Shown: positions 36,788 to 46,347, counted from the stretch's first letter. The stretch: DNA of 64,000 nt from Cyanobacteria bacterium UBA2566 (GCA_002340255.1 DDLS01000034.1:1-64000); one strand, 5' to 3'. The notes: a model not told the origin generated them from the letters alone. Made by a program: numbers and translations.

Positions 36788-38710
36788 ATGAAATTTAGTC
36801 ACTCTAAAGGCCCATCTGTGAAACTGCGTTGGTTATTTCCTAGCCTTTTAGGACTCTGGCTATGGTCAGCTCCAGTCCAAGCAGCCAGCTTACAATATTG
36901 GCGGTTTGATGCCAGAAACAATCGTCTGGAATTTGCCACCAATGGGCGGGTTCAACCTACCGCTCAACTGATTTTTAATCCCACCCGTTTAGTGATTGAT
37001 TTGCCAGGAACCACTTTAGGTAATCAAATTCGCTCTCAATTTGTATCGACTCCAGGGATTAAACAAGTTAGAACCGGGCAATTTGAACGGAACACCACCC
37101 GTATCGTCATCGAATTGACTCCAGGGTATACCCTAGACCCCAGTCAAGTGAGATTTGTGGGGTCTTCTGCTTCCCAATGGACGGTACAATTGCCCCAACC
37201 CCAACGAGAGGGAACCACCCCAACACGCCCCAATCCTCCCCCAACCTTAACTTCGCCTCCCAACCCTCGGCCGGTTGCTCAACAGCCCTCCCCGAACCGC
37301 AGCACCAATCAAATTGAAGCCGTTCGAGTTACAGGAGATGGTTTTTTTATTCGCACTACCAATCAGCCAGACATTGCCAGGGTAGAGCGCTCCTCAGACC
37401 AGCGTCAAATTGAAATCGATCTCAAAGGCGTTGCACTACCCAATAATTTAAACCCAAGACGCTTAAATATTAATAGTCGAGGGGTGAATCAACTGATTCT
37501 CAGCCCCTTGGAGGGAGATAATGCCGGAACCCGCATTACCCTCAATGTCAATCCCCAAAGTGCGGATTGGCAAGCTTTACCCAATCGCCTAGGTATGGTT
37601 CTCATTCCGAGGGCAGGGAGTGGAACGAATATGTCCGGTTCCAGACCTTGGCCTGCGGGTCGCCAAATTACAGCCGCAGATTCTAATCAGTTTGATCCAA
37701 CTCAACCACCATTGATTCAGGCGATCGAACTTTCTGGAGGCAATTCCCAATTGGTGGTTCGCGCTACCGGAAGAGTCAATGCTGTGGGTCAATGGCCCAA
37801 CCCTTCGGTTTATACCTTAAGAGTCTCTCCCGCTCGCTTAGGGGAAAATGTCCCATCGATTCCCGTTGGAGGGAATAGTCCCTTTTCTCGTTTTGATGTC
37901 CAACAGGCTGACGAGCAAACTGTGGTGATTTCGATGACTCCTCGTTCTGGGTTCACCTTGGGACAGATCAATCAAGCGGGTTCTCAGGTGATTGCTTTAT
38001 CTTTGGGGTCAAGTGGTTCAACACTCCCTCCCATCGCCACTTCTCCTAATCCTCGCCCTTCTACTGTTCCCATTCCTGTCCCGCGACCGGCTAATCCACA
38101 ACCGGCTCCTAGCCGTCCCTCACCGGGTGTCCAATGGCCTCTGCCTTCGACCAGACGCACCCCCAATTCTCGGATTACGATTGTGATCGATCCGGGTCAC
38201 GGCGGCCGCGATCCGGGTGCAGTGGGGATTGGAGGATTGCGAGAGACGGACGTGGTTTTAGATATCTCTCGCCAAGTGGCCGCTATCCTACAACAAAATG
38301 GGATTCAAGTGATTTTAACCCGCGATCGCGAAGTCGAAATCGATCTCGCGCCTCGGGTCAATCTCGCCCAACGGGTAAATGCGACTCTCTTTGTTAGTAT
38401 TCATGCCAATGCGATTAGTCTGAGCCGTCCGGATGTCAATGGAGTAGAAACGTACTACTACAACACAGGCCTTCGCCTAGCCCAAGCGATTCAAGGTTCC
38501 ATCCTCCGGAGCATACCGATGAGAGACCGAGGCGTAAAACGCGCTCGCTTTTATGTCCTCCGTAGAACTTCGATGCCTTCCGTATTAGTGGAAACTGGAT
38601 TTGTGACTGGGGCACAGGATGCTCCCCGGTTAAGGACTCCAGCCTTTAGAAGTCAAATGGCTCAGGCGATCGCCAATGGAATTTTGCTGTACGTCCGGCA
38701 AAACTACTAG
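36788..38710 (+). CDS. amiC: AMIN-domain N-acetylmuramoyl-L-alanine amidase (copy 1)
   Basis: The 640-residue exported enzyme has a signal peptide (LFPSLLGLWLWSAPVQA), an N-terminal AMIN domain (about 35-135), a Pro-rich linker, further AMIN-like beta domains (about 170-420) and a C-terminal Amidase_3 domain (about 455-637). Zinc-site motifs are DPGHGGRDPGAVG, LRETDVVLDIS and FVSIHANAIS, with the catalytic Glu in VETGFVTG. It cleaves the peptide stem from MurNAc and, in filamentous cyanobacteria, AmiC drills septal nanopores for cell-cell communication. It is followed by a paralogue and murI. Confidence 0.93.
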   Translation: MKFSHSKGPSVKLRWLFPSLLGLWLWSAPVQAASLQYWRFDARNNRLEFATNGRVQPTAQLIFNPTRLVIDLPGTTLGNQIRSQFVSTPGIKQVRTGQFERNTTRIVIELTPGYTLDPSQVRFVGSSASQWTVQLPQPQREGTTPTRPNPPPTLTSPPNPRPVAQQPSPNRSTNQIEAVRVTGDGFFIRTTNQPDIARVERSSDQRQIEIDLKGVALPNNLNPRRLNINSRGVNQLILSPLEGDNAGTRITLNVNPQSADWQALPNRLGMVLIPRAGSGTNMSGSRPWPAGRQITAADSNQFDPTQPPLIQAIELSGGNSQLVVRATGRVNAVGQWPNPSVYTLRVSPARLGENVPSIPVGGNSPFSRFDVQQADEQTVVISMTPRSGFTLGQINQAGSQVIALSLGSSGSTLPPIATSPNPRPSTVPIPVPRPANPQPAPSRPSPGVQWPLPSTRRTPNSRITIVIDPGHGGRDPGAVGIGGLRETDVVLDISRQVAAILQQNGIQVILTRDREVEIDLAPRVNLAQRVNATLFVSIHANAISLSRPDVNGVETYYYNTGLRLAQAIQGSILRSIPMRDRGVKRARFYVLRRTSMPSVLVETGFVTGAQDAPRLRTPAFRSQMAQAIANGILLYVRQNY

Positions 38711-38817
38711 AGCTAAGTTCGGAAAGTTTCACGCCCTCATCAGGGTTCACTTCCAAGGCTGATGTAGGGATTGTCGGATGAGCAAGGGCGTATCACTATC
38801 ATCAGCGAGGAAATGGC

Positions 38818-40365
38818 GTGAAACTTCATTGGCTCTTACCCGGTGTTTTAGGATTATGGCTGCTTTCATCTCCTGTCTATGCAGCCAGTTTGCAAAATTG
38901 GCGCTTTGATGCCAGAAGCAATCGTTTAGAGTTTACTACCGATACCAATGTCCAACCGAGAGCGCAACTCATTTACGGGCCAACTCGTCTGGTGATTGAT
39001 TTACCAGGAATTCAGTTAGGCAGACAATTGCGTCAACAATTGGTCAATACTCCTGGGATTGCACAGGTGCGAACCGGGCAATTCAATTCTAATACGACTC
39101 GCTTAGTCATTGAACTCAAACCGGGTTATACCATTGACCCCAATCAAGTTAAATTCCAAGGTATTTCCCCTCGTCGATGGGTCGTTCAAATTCCTAATCC
39201 TCAACGGGATAGACGACCCATTACACCCCCTCCAGTCTCTTCTCCTCAACCCGCTCCCCCGAGCAGCGCCTCATCGGTAGTCGAAGCGATTCGCGTCACT
39301 GGTGATGGATTTTATTTACGGGTGAACGGAGAAAAACCTAACGTTAAATCGGTCAAACGCACCTCAAATCAACAGGAAATTACTATTGATTTTGAGGGGG
39401 TGACCTTAGCAAGCGATTTACATCAAAGACCCTTGGTAATTAATAGTCGAGGGGTAAGGCAAATCCAGATGAGCCAATTGCAGGATTCTATTGTCCGGGT
39501 GACTCTAGATGTAACCCCTGCAAGTCCAGATTGGCAAGGGTTAACAAATAAGTTTGGAGCAGTAATTATTCCGGTTTCTGGAAGTAGGGGTCAGATGGGT
39601 CAAGAAGCACAGCAACCTTGGCCTGCAAATCGGGAATTGGTATCGGCTAATGCTTCTGTTGGCCCTTCTCCTACGCAACCTCCATCACCTTTACCGACTC
39701 AAGATGGCATTGCGATTAATGTACCGCCACCAGCCAAACCCTTACCTCCTCCAGCACCTCGTCCCCAACCTTTACCTCCTCCAACAACTAATCCTCGTCC
39801 TTCCAACCCCAGACCTCCTCGGAATTCTCGCATTCGGGTAGCCATTGACCCCGGTCATGGTGGCCGCGATCCCGGAGCAGTGGGAAATGGACTCCTGGAA
39901 AAAGAGATTGTGATGGATATCTCCAATCAAGTGGCTGCTATCTTGGAGCAAAATGGGGTACAAACCGTGATGACCCGTCGCGATGACCGGGAAATTGATT
40001 TAGCGCCAAGGGTTGCGACGGCTGAGAGGGCAAATGCGACATTATTTGTGAGTATTCATGCAAATGCGATTAGTCTGAGCCGTCCGGAAGTGAATGGCTT
40101 AGAAACGTTTTACTATCAAACCGGTCAGCGTTTAGCTCGTGATATCCATAATACGATCCTGCAAACTTTAAATATTCGCGATCGCGGAGTTCGTCGTGCT
40201 AGATTTTATGTGCTGAGGAAAACATCGATGCCTTCGGTCTTGGTGGAAACTGGATTTATCACCGGTCGGGAAGATTCGGTGAAGTTAGCTAACCCAGTTT
40301 TCCGTCGCCAGATGGCTCAAGGCATCGCGAATGGCATTTTGCGCCATATTCAGCAAAATTATTAG
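38818..40365 (+). CDS. amiC: AMIN-domain N-acetylmuramoyl-L-alanine amidase (copy 2)
   Basis: The 515-residue paralogue of the preceding gene starts at GTG 38818. It has a signal peptide (LLPGVLGLWLLSSPVYA), AMIN domain, Pro-rich linkers (PPPAKPLPPPAPRP) and a C-terminal Amidase_3 domain with DPGHGGRDPGAVG, LLEKEIVMDIS, FVSIHANAIS and VETGFITG. It is about 125 residues shorter than copy 1, mainly in the middle AMIN-like part. Tandem amiC1-amiC2 next to murI is the arrangement known from Nostoc-type cyanobacteria. Confidence 0.93.
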   Translation: MKLHWLLPGVLGLWLLSSPVYAASLQNWRFDARSNRLEFTTDTNVQPRAQLIYGPTRLVIDLPGIQLGRQLRQQLVNTPGIAQVRTGQFNSNTTRLVIELKPGYTIDPNQVKFQGISPRRWVVQIPNPQRDRRPITPPPVSSPQPAPPSSASSVVEAIRVTGDGFYLRVNGEKPNVKSVKRTSNQQEITIDFEGVTLASDLHQRPLVINSRGVRQIQMSQLQDSIVRVTLDVTPASPDWQGLTNKFGAVIIPVSGSRGQMGQEAQQPWPANRELVSANASVGPSPTQPPSPLPTQDGIAINVPPPAKPLPPPAPRPQPLPPPTTNPRPSNPRPPRNSRIRVAIDPGHGGRDPGAVGNGLLEKEIVMDISNQVAAILEQNGVQTVMTRRDDREIDLAPRVATAERANATLFVSIHANAISLSRPEVNGLETFYYQTGQRLARDIHNTILQTLNIRDRGVRRARFYVLRKTSMPSVLVETGFITGREDSVKLANPVFRRQMAQGIANGILRHIQQNY

Positions 40366-40425
40366 TGGGGGGAGGCGCAGCTAAACCCCATGGTGTGAGT
40401 GAGTGATTTGGAGTAAAGAGAAATC

Positions 40426-41271
40426 ATGACCATCAATCATCGACCAATTGGGGTTTTTGATAGCGGTGTAGGCGGACTAACGGTTCTGAGTGAACTGTAT
40501 CGTCAGCTTCCCCAGGAATCGATTATTTATTTTGGCGATACGGCACGCTTGCCCTATGGTACGCGATCGCCGGAAGAGATTATTCAATTTGTACGAGAAA
40601 TTATCACCTGGATGGAACAGCAACAGGTGAAAATGGTTGTCATGGCTTGCAATACCAGTAATGCTTTAGCACTAGAAGCCATTAGCGATGAGTTCTCAAC
40701 TCCCATCCTCGGATTAATTTTACCAGCCGCTAGAGCGGCTGTTGCTGTTGGTAAACGAGTGGGAGTAATTGCCACTCCTGCAACTGCGGCCAGTCAAGCC
40801 TATCGTCAAGCTATGATTGAAGTCGATCCAACGGTTCAGGTATGGCAAGTGGGATGCCCAGAGTTTGTACCCCTCATTGAACAAAATCGCATCAATGACC
40901 CCTATACTTACGAGGTTGCCCGCTCCTATTTGCAACCTCTGCTACAACAAAATATTGATACTCTGGTTTATGGTTGCACCCATTACCCTCTTTTAGATTC
41001 GGTGATTCGTCAACTACTACCCAAATCGGTACAGGTGATTAATCCAGCCGTTCATGTCGTCAAAGCAACAGGTCAAGAGCTAGATTTGCTGGGTTTGCGG
41101 AATGCCTACGCACCTAAGCCCACCCGCTTTGGTGTCAGTGGTTCTCCCCAACAGTTTACTACTCGTTCTCTGTGTTGGTTGGGATATACCCCCCTGGTTG
41201 AACAGGTATATTTAAGTCCTGTTCCGGTTTCTAATGCACGAGAGTGCAATAAAGAAAATGCGACCATGTAA
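40426..41271 (+). CDS. murI: Glutamate racemase
   Basis: The 281-residue enzyme makes D-glutamate for peptidoglycan. GVFDSGVGGLTVL, YFGDTARLPYGTRS and VMACNTSNALAL (first catalytic Cys), then LVYGCTHYPLL (second catalytic Cys), are all intact. It starts 60 bp after the second amidase gene, consistent with a cell-wall gene group. Confidence 0.96.
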   Translation: MTINHRPIGVFDSGVGGLTVLSELYRQLPQESIIYFGDTARLPYGTRSPEEIIQFVREIITWMEQQQVKMVVMACNTSNALALEAISDEFSTPILGLILPAARAAVAVGKRVGVIATPATAASQAYRQAMIEVDPTVQVWQVGCPEFVPLIEQNRINDPYTYEVARSYLQPLLQQNIDTLVYGCTHYPLLDSVIRQLLPKSVQVINPAVHVVKATGQELDLLGLRNAYAPKPTRFGVSGSPQQFTTRSLCWLGYTPLVEQVYLSPVPVSNARECNKENATM

Positions 41272-41286
41272 GCCATAACTGCTAAC

Positions 41287-41315
41287 CGTAGGGGGGAAAA
41301 TGTTTCGCTCCTACG
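41287..41315. repeat. Dispersed hairpin repeat, GTAGGGG type (copy 2)
   Basis: The palindrome opens CGTAGGGGGG and closes GCTCCTACG around an AAAATGTTT loop region. It is related to the palindrome at 31960-31987. It lies between murI and the STAND gene and may also act as a terminator-like structure for murI. Confidence 0.5.
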
Positions 41316-41349
41316 AGACGTAGAATAGGGAATAGAATAAAGAGCAACG

Positions 41350-44300
41350 ATGGTATTGTTGGCGATCGCATGGATTTACTCACTCAACGCCGTACTCGGT
41401 TACTGGGTTCTACCGCGTTATTTATTGTTAGGCGGTAACCTCTGTCAGGGGGCATTAGCGCCATTAGGACTCTCCGTTGCTGCTGTGGTTGGGGGGATGA
41501 TTGCTAATGATGCGATTCCCCAGTACATGGAAAATCTGACGGTGCGGTTGCGTGATAGTCGGGGGCAACTGGACAATCATGATTTAGCCAAAGCGGTGGG
41601 ATTGGCGATTGGACTGCTGATTCAGGCGAGGGTAGAAGCCGGAACCTATAAAAGCTCGAAGCAAGAGCTGGTATCCCTAGCTAAATGTGCGGTGAAACAC
41701 TGGAAAACCGTCGCCCAGGAGCTGAAGGCGATGGAAAATGATAAATTTGACCCCATTCAGGGAGATCGGGTTCTGGGCTGGTTTAGCCAGGCTCTGGGCA
41801 GTGAGCCGGTGCAGGTGTTGACGGAAGCGGATTGGTTGGAGCTGTTGGAGGAATTGCGGGTATATGCCCATGTGCAGTTAGGGGAGAATGTTCTCAAGCA
41901 GTTGGCGATAGACTTGCGGGATAAGTTTGCGTTTGCCTTGCGGGAAGTGTTGAAAGCGGATTGTTCCGAGGGGGGGAAAGCCTTTGGGGGGTTGGTGATT
42001 TCCCTGTTGGGGGCGATTCATGCGGGGTTGCAGGAAGTGCAGGTTCCCCAGGAGAGTCGGGAAGAGGTGAACCAAGCATTGGCAAAATTGGGGGAGCTTC
42101 AGCAGGAGTTAGCCAGAAGTGAGGCAGAAAATCAGGCGCGGTTTCGGCAGTTATCCGCGCAGTTGGGTGTGGGGATAGAGGTCATTTTAGGAGAAATTGA
42201 CAGAACTCAGGAGATTCTCAACCGCTTGCGGGGATGGTTAGGGGGGCAGTTTGAGCAGGTATTGGCAGGACAACGGGAAATTTTAGCGGGGCAAAATCGC
42301 TTAGGAATTACCCTCACCCAAGAGATACAGGAGAGCGAAGGGCGCATTATTGGATTTTTACAGCAGGAAGGGAAACCGCAGAAATCCACTGGGGTGGGGG
42401 CTGTGGGGGATACTGTGCCTCGGACTACCCATTGGCAGGGGAGAGCGAAAGAGTTGGCGACGGTTTACGGATGGTTGCAGGATCAGGATCGGAAGTTGGG
42501 GATTATTTTGGGGATAGCGGGGATGGGGAAATCCTCTCTGGTGGCGAAGGTGTATCGGGAGCATGAGGCGTTTAGCGGTAAATATTGGGCAGAGTTGGGA
42601 GAGCGCCCTAAGTTTGCGAGTTTGGCGCGGCGGGTTTTGCAGGAGTTGGTGGGGATAGATCGGGAGATTGTGGAAAAAACGCCCGATGCTCAGGTATTGG
42701 AACTGTTGATTAACCGGTTGCAAAAGCAGAACTATTTATTGGTGTTGGATAACTTTGAGTCGGTGTTGGCAGATGGGGAGTATACGGAGTTTTTGCAGGG
42801 GTGGTTAGACTGTTGCGCTCAGACGGAGATTTTGGTGACGACGCAACAGGAGCCAGACTTGGTGTGGGTGGAGCCGAATATTTTACCCTTGTCGGGGTTA
42901 TCGAAACGGGAAGGAGCGCAGTTATTGCAGGCACTGGGAATTGGGGGAACGGTTGAGGAGTTGGAAGCCTATGCGGAAAAGGTGAATGGACATCCGTTGA
43001 CGTTGCGTCTGGTAGCCGGGATGTTGCAGGAGGAGAGGGGAAACGAGGCAACCTTGGCAGACTTGGAGCAGTTGCAGGTAGTAGATGTGCGGCAGTTGCT
43101 GGCAGATGAGCGCATTCGAGGCAGACATCGCCGGGAAACCGTGCAGTTGCTGGTGGTGTTGGATCGCAGTTTTAGTTTGTTGTCGTCGGTTTGGCAAGAG
43201 CGGTTATTGCGGTTAACGGTATTGCGGCAAGGGTTTGATGCCGCTCTGGTGTCGGCAATGGTGGGCGCAGAGGTGAAGGAGAAGGAGTTACGCAAGCTTG
43301 CCGAGCGCGGGGTTTTGGTGAAAGCAGAAGGGCGTTATCAGTTTCAGCCGTTTATTTGGGAGTATTTGCAGTATCGCGCTGGGGATGTGAGGGAAGCACA
43401 CGAGCGAGCGGTGGAGGTGTATGACAGTCGGTGTCAAATGCCCGAAGATTGGAAAACAGCAACGGTTGAGGATGTGCAGGATTATGTGGAGTTGTTTTAT
43501 CACCTGTGCCAGTTGGGAGAGTATGTGCAGGCATTTGATGTAATTCGTAATAATCCAGGAGATTATAAGAAGTCAGTTAGTGAGTTTCTAGATATACGGG
43601 GTTACAACGCTCTGCGGATTGAACTCTATCTGCAATTAGTGCCCCATTTATCCAACGAGCAAGACTGGCGCTACACTGCCTCTTTGACAAGCTTAGGCAA
43701 TGCTTACCATTCCCAAGGAGAGTACGAAAGAGCCATTTCCTTCCACCAGCAGTCTCTGGAAATCCAACAACAAATCGGCGATCGCTCTGGCATTGCCACT
43801 TCTTTGATGAACTTAGGCGGTACTTACTATTACCAAGGAGACTACGAAAGAGCCCTATCCTTCCACCAGCAGTCTCTGGAAATCCAACAACAAATCGGCG
43901 ATCGCTCTGGCATTGCCACTTCTTTGATGAACTTAGGCGGTACTTACTATTACCAAGGAGACTACGAAAGAGCCCTATCCTATACCCAGCAGTCTCTGAA
44001 AATTAAACGAGAAATCGGCGATCGCTCTGGCATTGCCTCTTCTTTCAACAACTTAGGCTTGGCTTACAATTCCCAAGGAGACTACGAAAGCGCCATATCC
44101 TTCCACCAGCAGTGTCTGGAAATCCAACAACAAATCGGCGATCGCTCTGGCATTGCCTCTTCTTTGGGCAACTTAGGCAGTGCTTACCATTCCCAAGGAG
44201 ACTACGAAGCAGCCCTATCCTTCTACCAGCAGTCTCTGGAAATTAAACAAGAAATTGGCGATCGCTCTGGTGAGAGAAGAGTTCTAAACAATCTGGGTTT

Positions 44301-44676
44301 GCTCTGCTATTACCTAGAACAATATGAAGAGGGAATAGATTATCTTCAGCAAGCATTAGTTATAGTCAAGAATATTGGGGAGATTGCTGGTGAAGGGAAA
44401 GGACTCGATACTTTAGGTAAACTCCTAATCCAACTCGAACGCTATTCAGAAGCAGAGGAGTCCTTGCAAACTGCCTTAACCCTTTCCACCCGCGTTAACG
44501 ATGTTTACAATCAAGCCCATGTTCATCAAAACTTTGCCGTACTCTATCAAAAGCTGGGCAATCTCGATCTGGCTCGCAGCCATTGTCAGCAAGCCCTGGC
44601 GTTAGCCACCCAGTTAGGGATACCCCTGGTTGAAGAGTGCCGGAGTTTGAATGAACAATTAACCAATGAACAATGA
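41350..44676 (+). CDS. STAND/NB-ARC ATPase with C-terminal TPR array
   Basis: The 1108-residue protein has a hydrophobic N-terminal region (about 1-55), a helical effector-like region with coiled coil (about 60-350), an NB-ARC-type NTPase (about 360-640) and TPRs (about 770-1100). Walker A is GIAGMGKSSLV (388-398, Lys394). Walker B is YLLVLDNFES, and the GxP-type motif is NGHPLTLRL. The TPR part has 40-residue repeats with NLGxxYYxQGDYExALSxxQQSLEI periodicity. Such proteins are ligand-activated switches; many bacterial STANDs are anti-phage or cell-death effectors. The N-terminal region matches no effector that I recognise. Confidence 0.88.
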   Translation: MVLLAIAWIYSLNAVLGYWVLPRYLLLGGNLCQGALAPLGLSVAAVVGGMIANDAIPQYMENLTVRLRDSRGQLDNHDLAKAVGLAIGLLIQARVEAGTYKSSKQELVSLAKCAVKHWKTVAQELKAMENDKFDPIQGDRVLGWFSQALGSEPVQVLTEADWLELLEELRVYAHVQLGENVLKQLAIDLRDKFAFALREVLKADCSEGGKAFGGLVISLLGAIHAGLQEVQVPQESREEVNQALAKLGELQQELARSEAENQARFRQLSAQLGVGIEVILGEIDRTQEILNRLRGWLGGQFEQVLAGQREILAGQNRLGITLTQEIQESEGRIIGFLQQEGKPQKSTGVGAVGDTVPRTTHWQGRAKELATVYGWLQDQDRKLGIILGIAGMGKSSLVAKVYREHEAFSGKYWAELGERPKFASLARRVLQELVGIDREIVEKTPDAQVLELLINRLQKQNYLLVLDNFESVLADGEYTEFLQGWLDCCAQTEILVTTQQEPDLVWVEPNILPLSGLSKREGAQLLQALGIGGTVEELEAYAEKVNGHPLTLRLVAGMLQEERGNEATLADLEQLQVVDVRQLLADERIRGRHRRETVQLLVVLDRSFSLLSSVWQERLLRLTVLRQGFDAALVSAMVGAEVKEKELRKLAERGVLVKAEGRYQFQPFIWEYLQYRAGDVREAHERAVEVYDSRCQMPEDWKTATVEDVQDYVELFYHLCQLGEYVQAFDVIRNNPGDYKKSVSEFLDIRGYNALRIELYLQLVPHLSNEQDWRYTASLTSLGNAYHSQGEYERAISFHQQSLEIQQQIGDRSGIATSLMNLGGTYYYQGDYERALSFHQQSLEIQQQIGDRSGIATSLMNLGGTYYYQGDYERALSYTQQSLKIKREIGDRSGIASSFNNLGLAYNSQGDYESAISFHQQCLEIQQQIGDRSGIASSLGNLGSAYHSQGDYEAALSFYQQSLEIKQEIGDRSGERRVLNNLGLLCYYLEQYEEGIDYLQQALVIVKNIGEIAGEGKGLDTLGKLLIQLERYSEAEESLQTALTLSTRVNDVYNQAHVHQNFAVLYQKLGNLDLARSHCQQALALATQLGIPLVEECRSLNEQLTNEQ
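43741..43980 (+). repeat. Two identical 120-bp tandem units within the TPR coding region
   Basis: Bases 43741-43860 and 43861-43980 are identical, each encoding one 40-residue TPR-like repeat. Flanking units (from about 43680 and to about 44270) are similar but diverged. Each unit contains a GGCGATCGCTC HIP1-type site. The identity implies very recent duplication or ongoing gene conversion. Confidence 0.9.
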
Positions 44677-44696
44677 ACAATGAACAATGAACAACG
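44663..44696 (+). repeat. Short tandem repeat of AATGAAC type
   Basis: A run of four to five AATGAACA-like units directly overlaps and follows the stop of the STAND gene. It is probably replication-slippage sequence; similar strings occur widely next to cyanobacterial genes. It may separate the STAND gene from the toxin-antitoxin pair. Confidence 0.6.
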
Positions 44697-44718
44697 AAGA
44701 GATGTCTGCGTCGTAGCC

Positions 44719-44790
44719 AGAAACCGGGTTTCTGCCAGAGATGAGGAGAAGCGCCTGAAATGAGGGAGAAACCCGGTTTCTTTGGGTGGG
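44719..44790. repeat. Double-palindrome extragenic repeat (copy 1)
   Basis: Two 15-bp near-palindromes, AGAAACCGGGTTTCT (44719-44733) and AGAAACCCGGTTTCT (44767-44781), are followed by TTGGGTGGG. A second copy in the same orientation is at 46985-47057. The two palindromes are also mutually complementary, so the element could fold as one long hairpin or two short ones. It resembles a REP/MITE-like unit. Confidence 0.75.
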
Positions 44791-44861
44791 GGGGGCATAA
44801 GCGAGTCGGCGATCAATATAATTGATGCAGAAGTGACTCAAAACCACTGGATAAATCGCCA

Positions 44862-45083
44862 ATGTCCATCCTTGACCAAATCATAGCCCAAGTGCAAGAA
44901 ATGCCAGAACACTTACAATGGCGGGTTCTTGACTTCACCCACAGCTTGACAAATAGAGAAATTTCTGGCACACCCGGACAGACATTACTGGGTGTTGCAG
45001 GTTTGATTCCAGTCGAAGATCTACAACTTATAGCAGATGCAATTCAGGAAGACTGTAGCCAGATAGATATCAATGAATGGTAG
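44862..45083 (+). CDS. Type II antitoxin paired with a PIN toxin
   Basis: This 73-residue acidic protein opens MSILDQIIAQVQEMPEHLQW, a pattern typical of DUF2281-like/VapB-type antitoxins of cyanobacteria, and its C-terminus is rich in Asp/Glu. Its 3' end overlaps the toxin gene by 11 bp, the usual translational coupling. It is expected to bind and neutralise the PIN toxin and autoregulate the pair. Confidence 0.8.
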   Translation: MSILDQIIAQVQEMPEHLQWRVLDFTHSLTNREISGTPGQTLLGVAGLIPVEDLQLIADAIQEDCSQIDINEW

Positions 45084-45462
45084 ATATTTACTCGATACAA
45101 ATATTATCATTGCGCTCTTTGCTGATGAACCAATGGTTAAACAGCATTTGGCTGAAGTAGTAGATTGCTTTATTCCCAGTATGGTTATTGGCGAATTGTG
45201 TTATGGTGCGAGAAAATCGAACCGATGGGAAGCCAATTTAGAGAGAATTGAAGTATTAATTGCCAAGAGTACAATTCTTGAGTGTAATACGCAAACTGCT
45301 CGTCAATACGGTGAAGTTAAACATCAACTCAGGCTTAAAGGTCGCCCTTTACCTGAAAATGATATTTGGATTGCCTCATTAGCCTTACAATACGATTTAA
45401 CCTTGGTAACGCGAGATGCTCATTTTCAAGAAGTCGAAAATCTACAAACCGTAGCTTGGTGA
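45073..45462 (+). CDS. vapC: VapC-type PIN-domain ribonuclease toxin
   Basis: The 129-residue PIN domain has all four acidic metal-binding positions: Asp8 (LLDTN), Glu41 (GELCYG), Asp97 (ENDIWIA) and Asp115 (TRDAHF). VapC toxins cut tRNA or rRNA. ATG 45073 lies inside the antitoxin gene. All catalytic residues are intact, so the toxin should be functional. Confidence 0.9.
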   Translation: MNGRYLLDTNIIIALFADEPMVKQHLAEVVDCFIPSMVIGELCYGARKSNRWEANLERIEVLIAKSTILECNTQTARQYGEVKHQLRLKGRPLPENDIWIASLALQYDLTLVTRDAHFQEVENLQTVAW

Positions 45463-45534
45463 GCCAACAATGAATGACTCGAAGAGGCGATCGCGCCGAA
45501 TCATTGTTAATTTTTAATTGAAGGGCGATCGCCA

Positions 45535-46347
45535 TTATTTCTCATCGCCATCCAAATTCTCTAGGATTTCGGTCACCGTTTCCAGGGGAAGATTCAGGAT
45601 TTCGGCGATCGCTTCAGCAGATAAGCCATAACGAGCCATCTGGGAAATTACCTCTTGTCGAGTCTCTTCTCGTCCTTCTTCTCGTCCTTCTTCCCGTCCT
45701 TCAGTTAAGGCTTCTTGGTAAACTTTGGTTTGTCGAATTTCGCTCAGTCCTAACATCACTTCAATCTCCTCCCGGCTTTTGGTGGGTAGCTTATAGACTA
45801 TTATAGTCTCGATCAAATCAATCAGATTCTGTTGTACCTGTTGTTGGGTTAACTGGGATTTTGCTTGTGCAATCAGGGTCTTAGCTTTTTCTGGAGCGGT
45901 GCTTTCCTGCTCCATAATCAGTTTAACCACACCTAACCCTAATGACTGTTGAGGCAGTTCATTCAGATAGATGCGTCGCACTTGGGGAAGCAAAAGTTGG
46001 TCAGCGAAGTGTAGGGGATTTACCCTCTCCGTGTTCCGGTTGGGATAAATGATGACAACTTGCCAAGGGTGAGGAGGTTTATATTGTCTCAGATAGAGGA
46101 ACAGTTCGCTAAATAAGCGGTAATAGAGATCTTCATCTGGCTGAAATTGCACCTCGGTGATATAGAAAGGAAGATCGGGGTTATTGCTATTGGGAAGGAA
46201 CAGTCCATCGAGACGGAAAGCCAGTTGTTTCACTTCTACGGAGGTAAAGGTGTAGAGGTTGGCTCTCGTTGAGGGAAGTCCACAGAGTTCAAAGAAGAAT
46301 TGGGGAAAATCTTGGAAGACTTTGTAAAAGAGGGTATCAGTTTTCAT
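45535..46347 (-). CDS. Rpn/DUF2887 family PD-(D/E)XK nuclease
   Basis: Translation from ATG 46347 (MKTDTLFYKVFQDFPQFF) gives 270 residues; longer readings to 46581 run through repeat-like DNA. Nuclease core residues are visible in AFRLDGLFLP (Asp) and FYITEVQFQPD (Glu-x-Gln). The C-terminus carries EGREEGREEGREE repeats and a helix-turn-helix-like GLSAEAIAEILNL. Rpn proteins are recombination-promoting nucleases with transposase-like history. It is convergent with the toxin gene. Confidence 0.85.
   Translation of the reverse strand: MKTDTLFYKVFQDFPQFFFELCGLPSTRANLYTFTSVEVKQLAFRLDGLFLPNSNNPDLPFYITEVQFQPDEDLYYRLFSELFLYLRQYKPPHPWQVVIIYPNRNTERVNPLHFADQLLLPQVRRIYLNELPQQSLGLGVVKLIMEQESTAPEKAKTLIAQAKSQLTQQQVQQNLIDLIETIIVYKLPTKSREEIEVMLGLSEIRQTKVYQEALTEGREEGREEGREETRQEVISQMARYGLSAEAIAEILNLPLETVTEILENLDGDEK

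Noticed and set aside
36607..36798. 63-codon frame between the antiporter and amidase genes
   Set aside because: Overlaps the amidase start and has no coding signature.
41677..43534. Several Pro/Arg-rich minus-strand frames within the STAND gene
   Set aside because: They are complementary shadows of a long, well-supported coding region.
43680..44270. CRISPR-like direct repeats
   Set aside because: The 120-bp periodicity is in frame and encodes 40-residue TPR units; there are no unique spacers.
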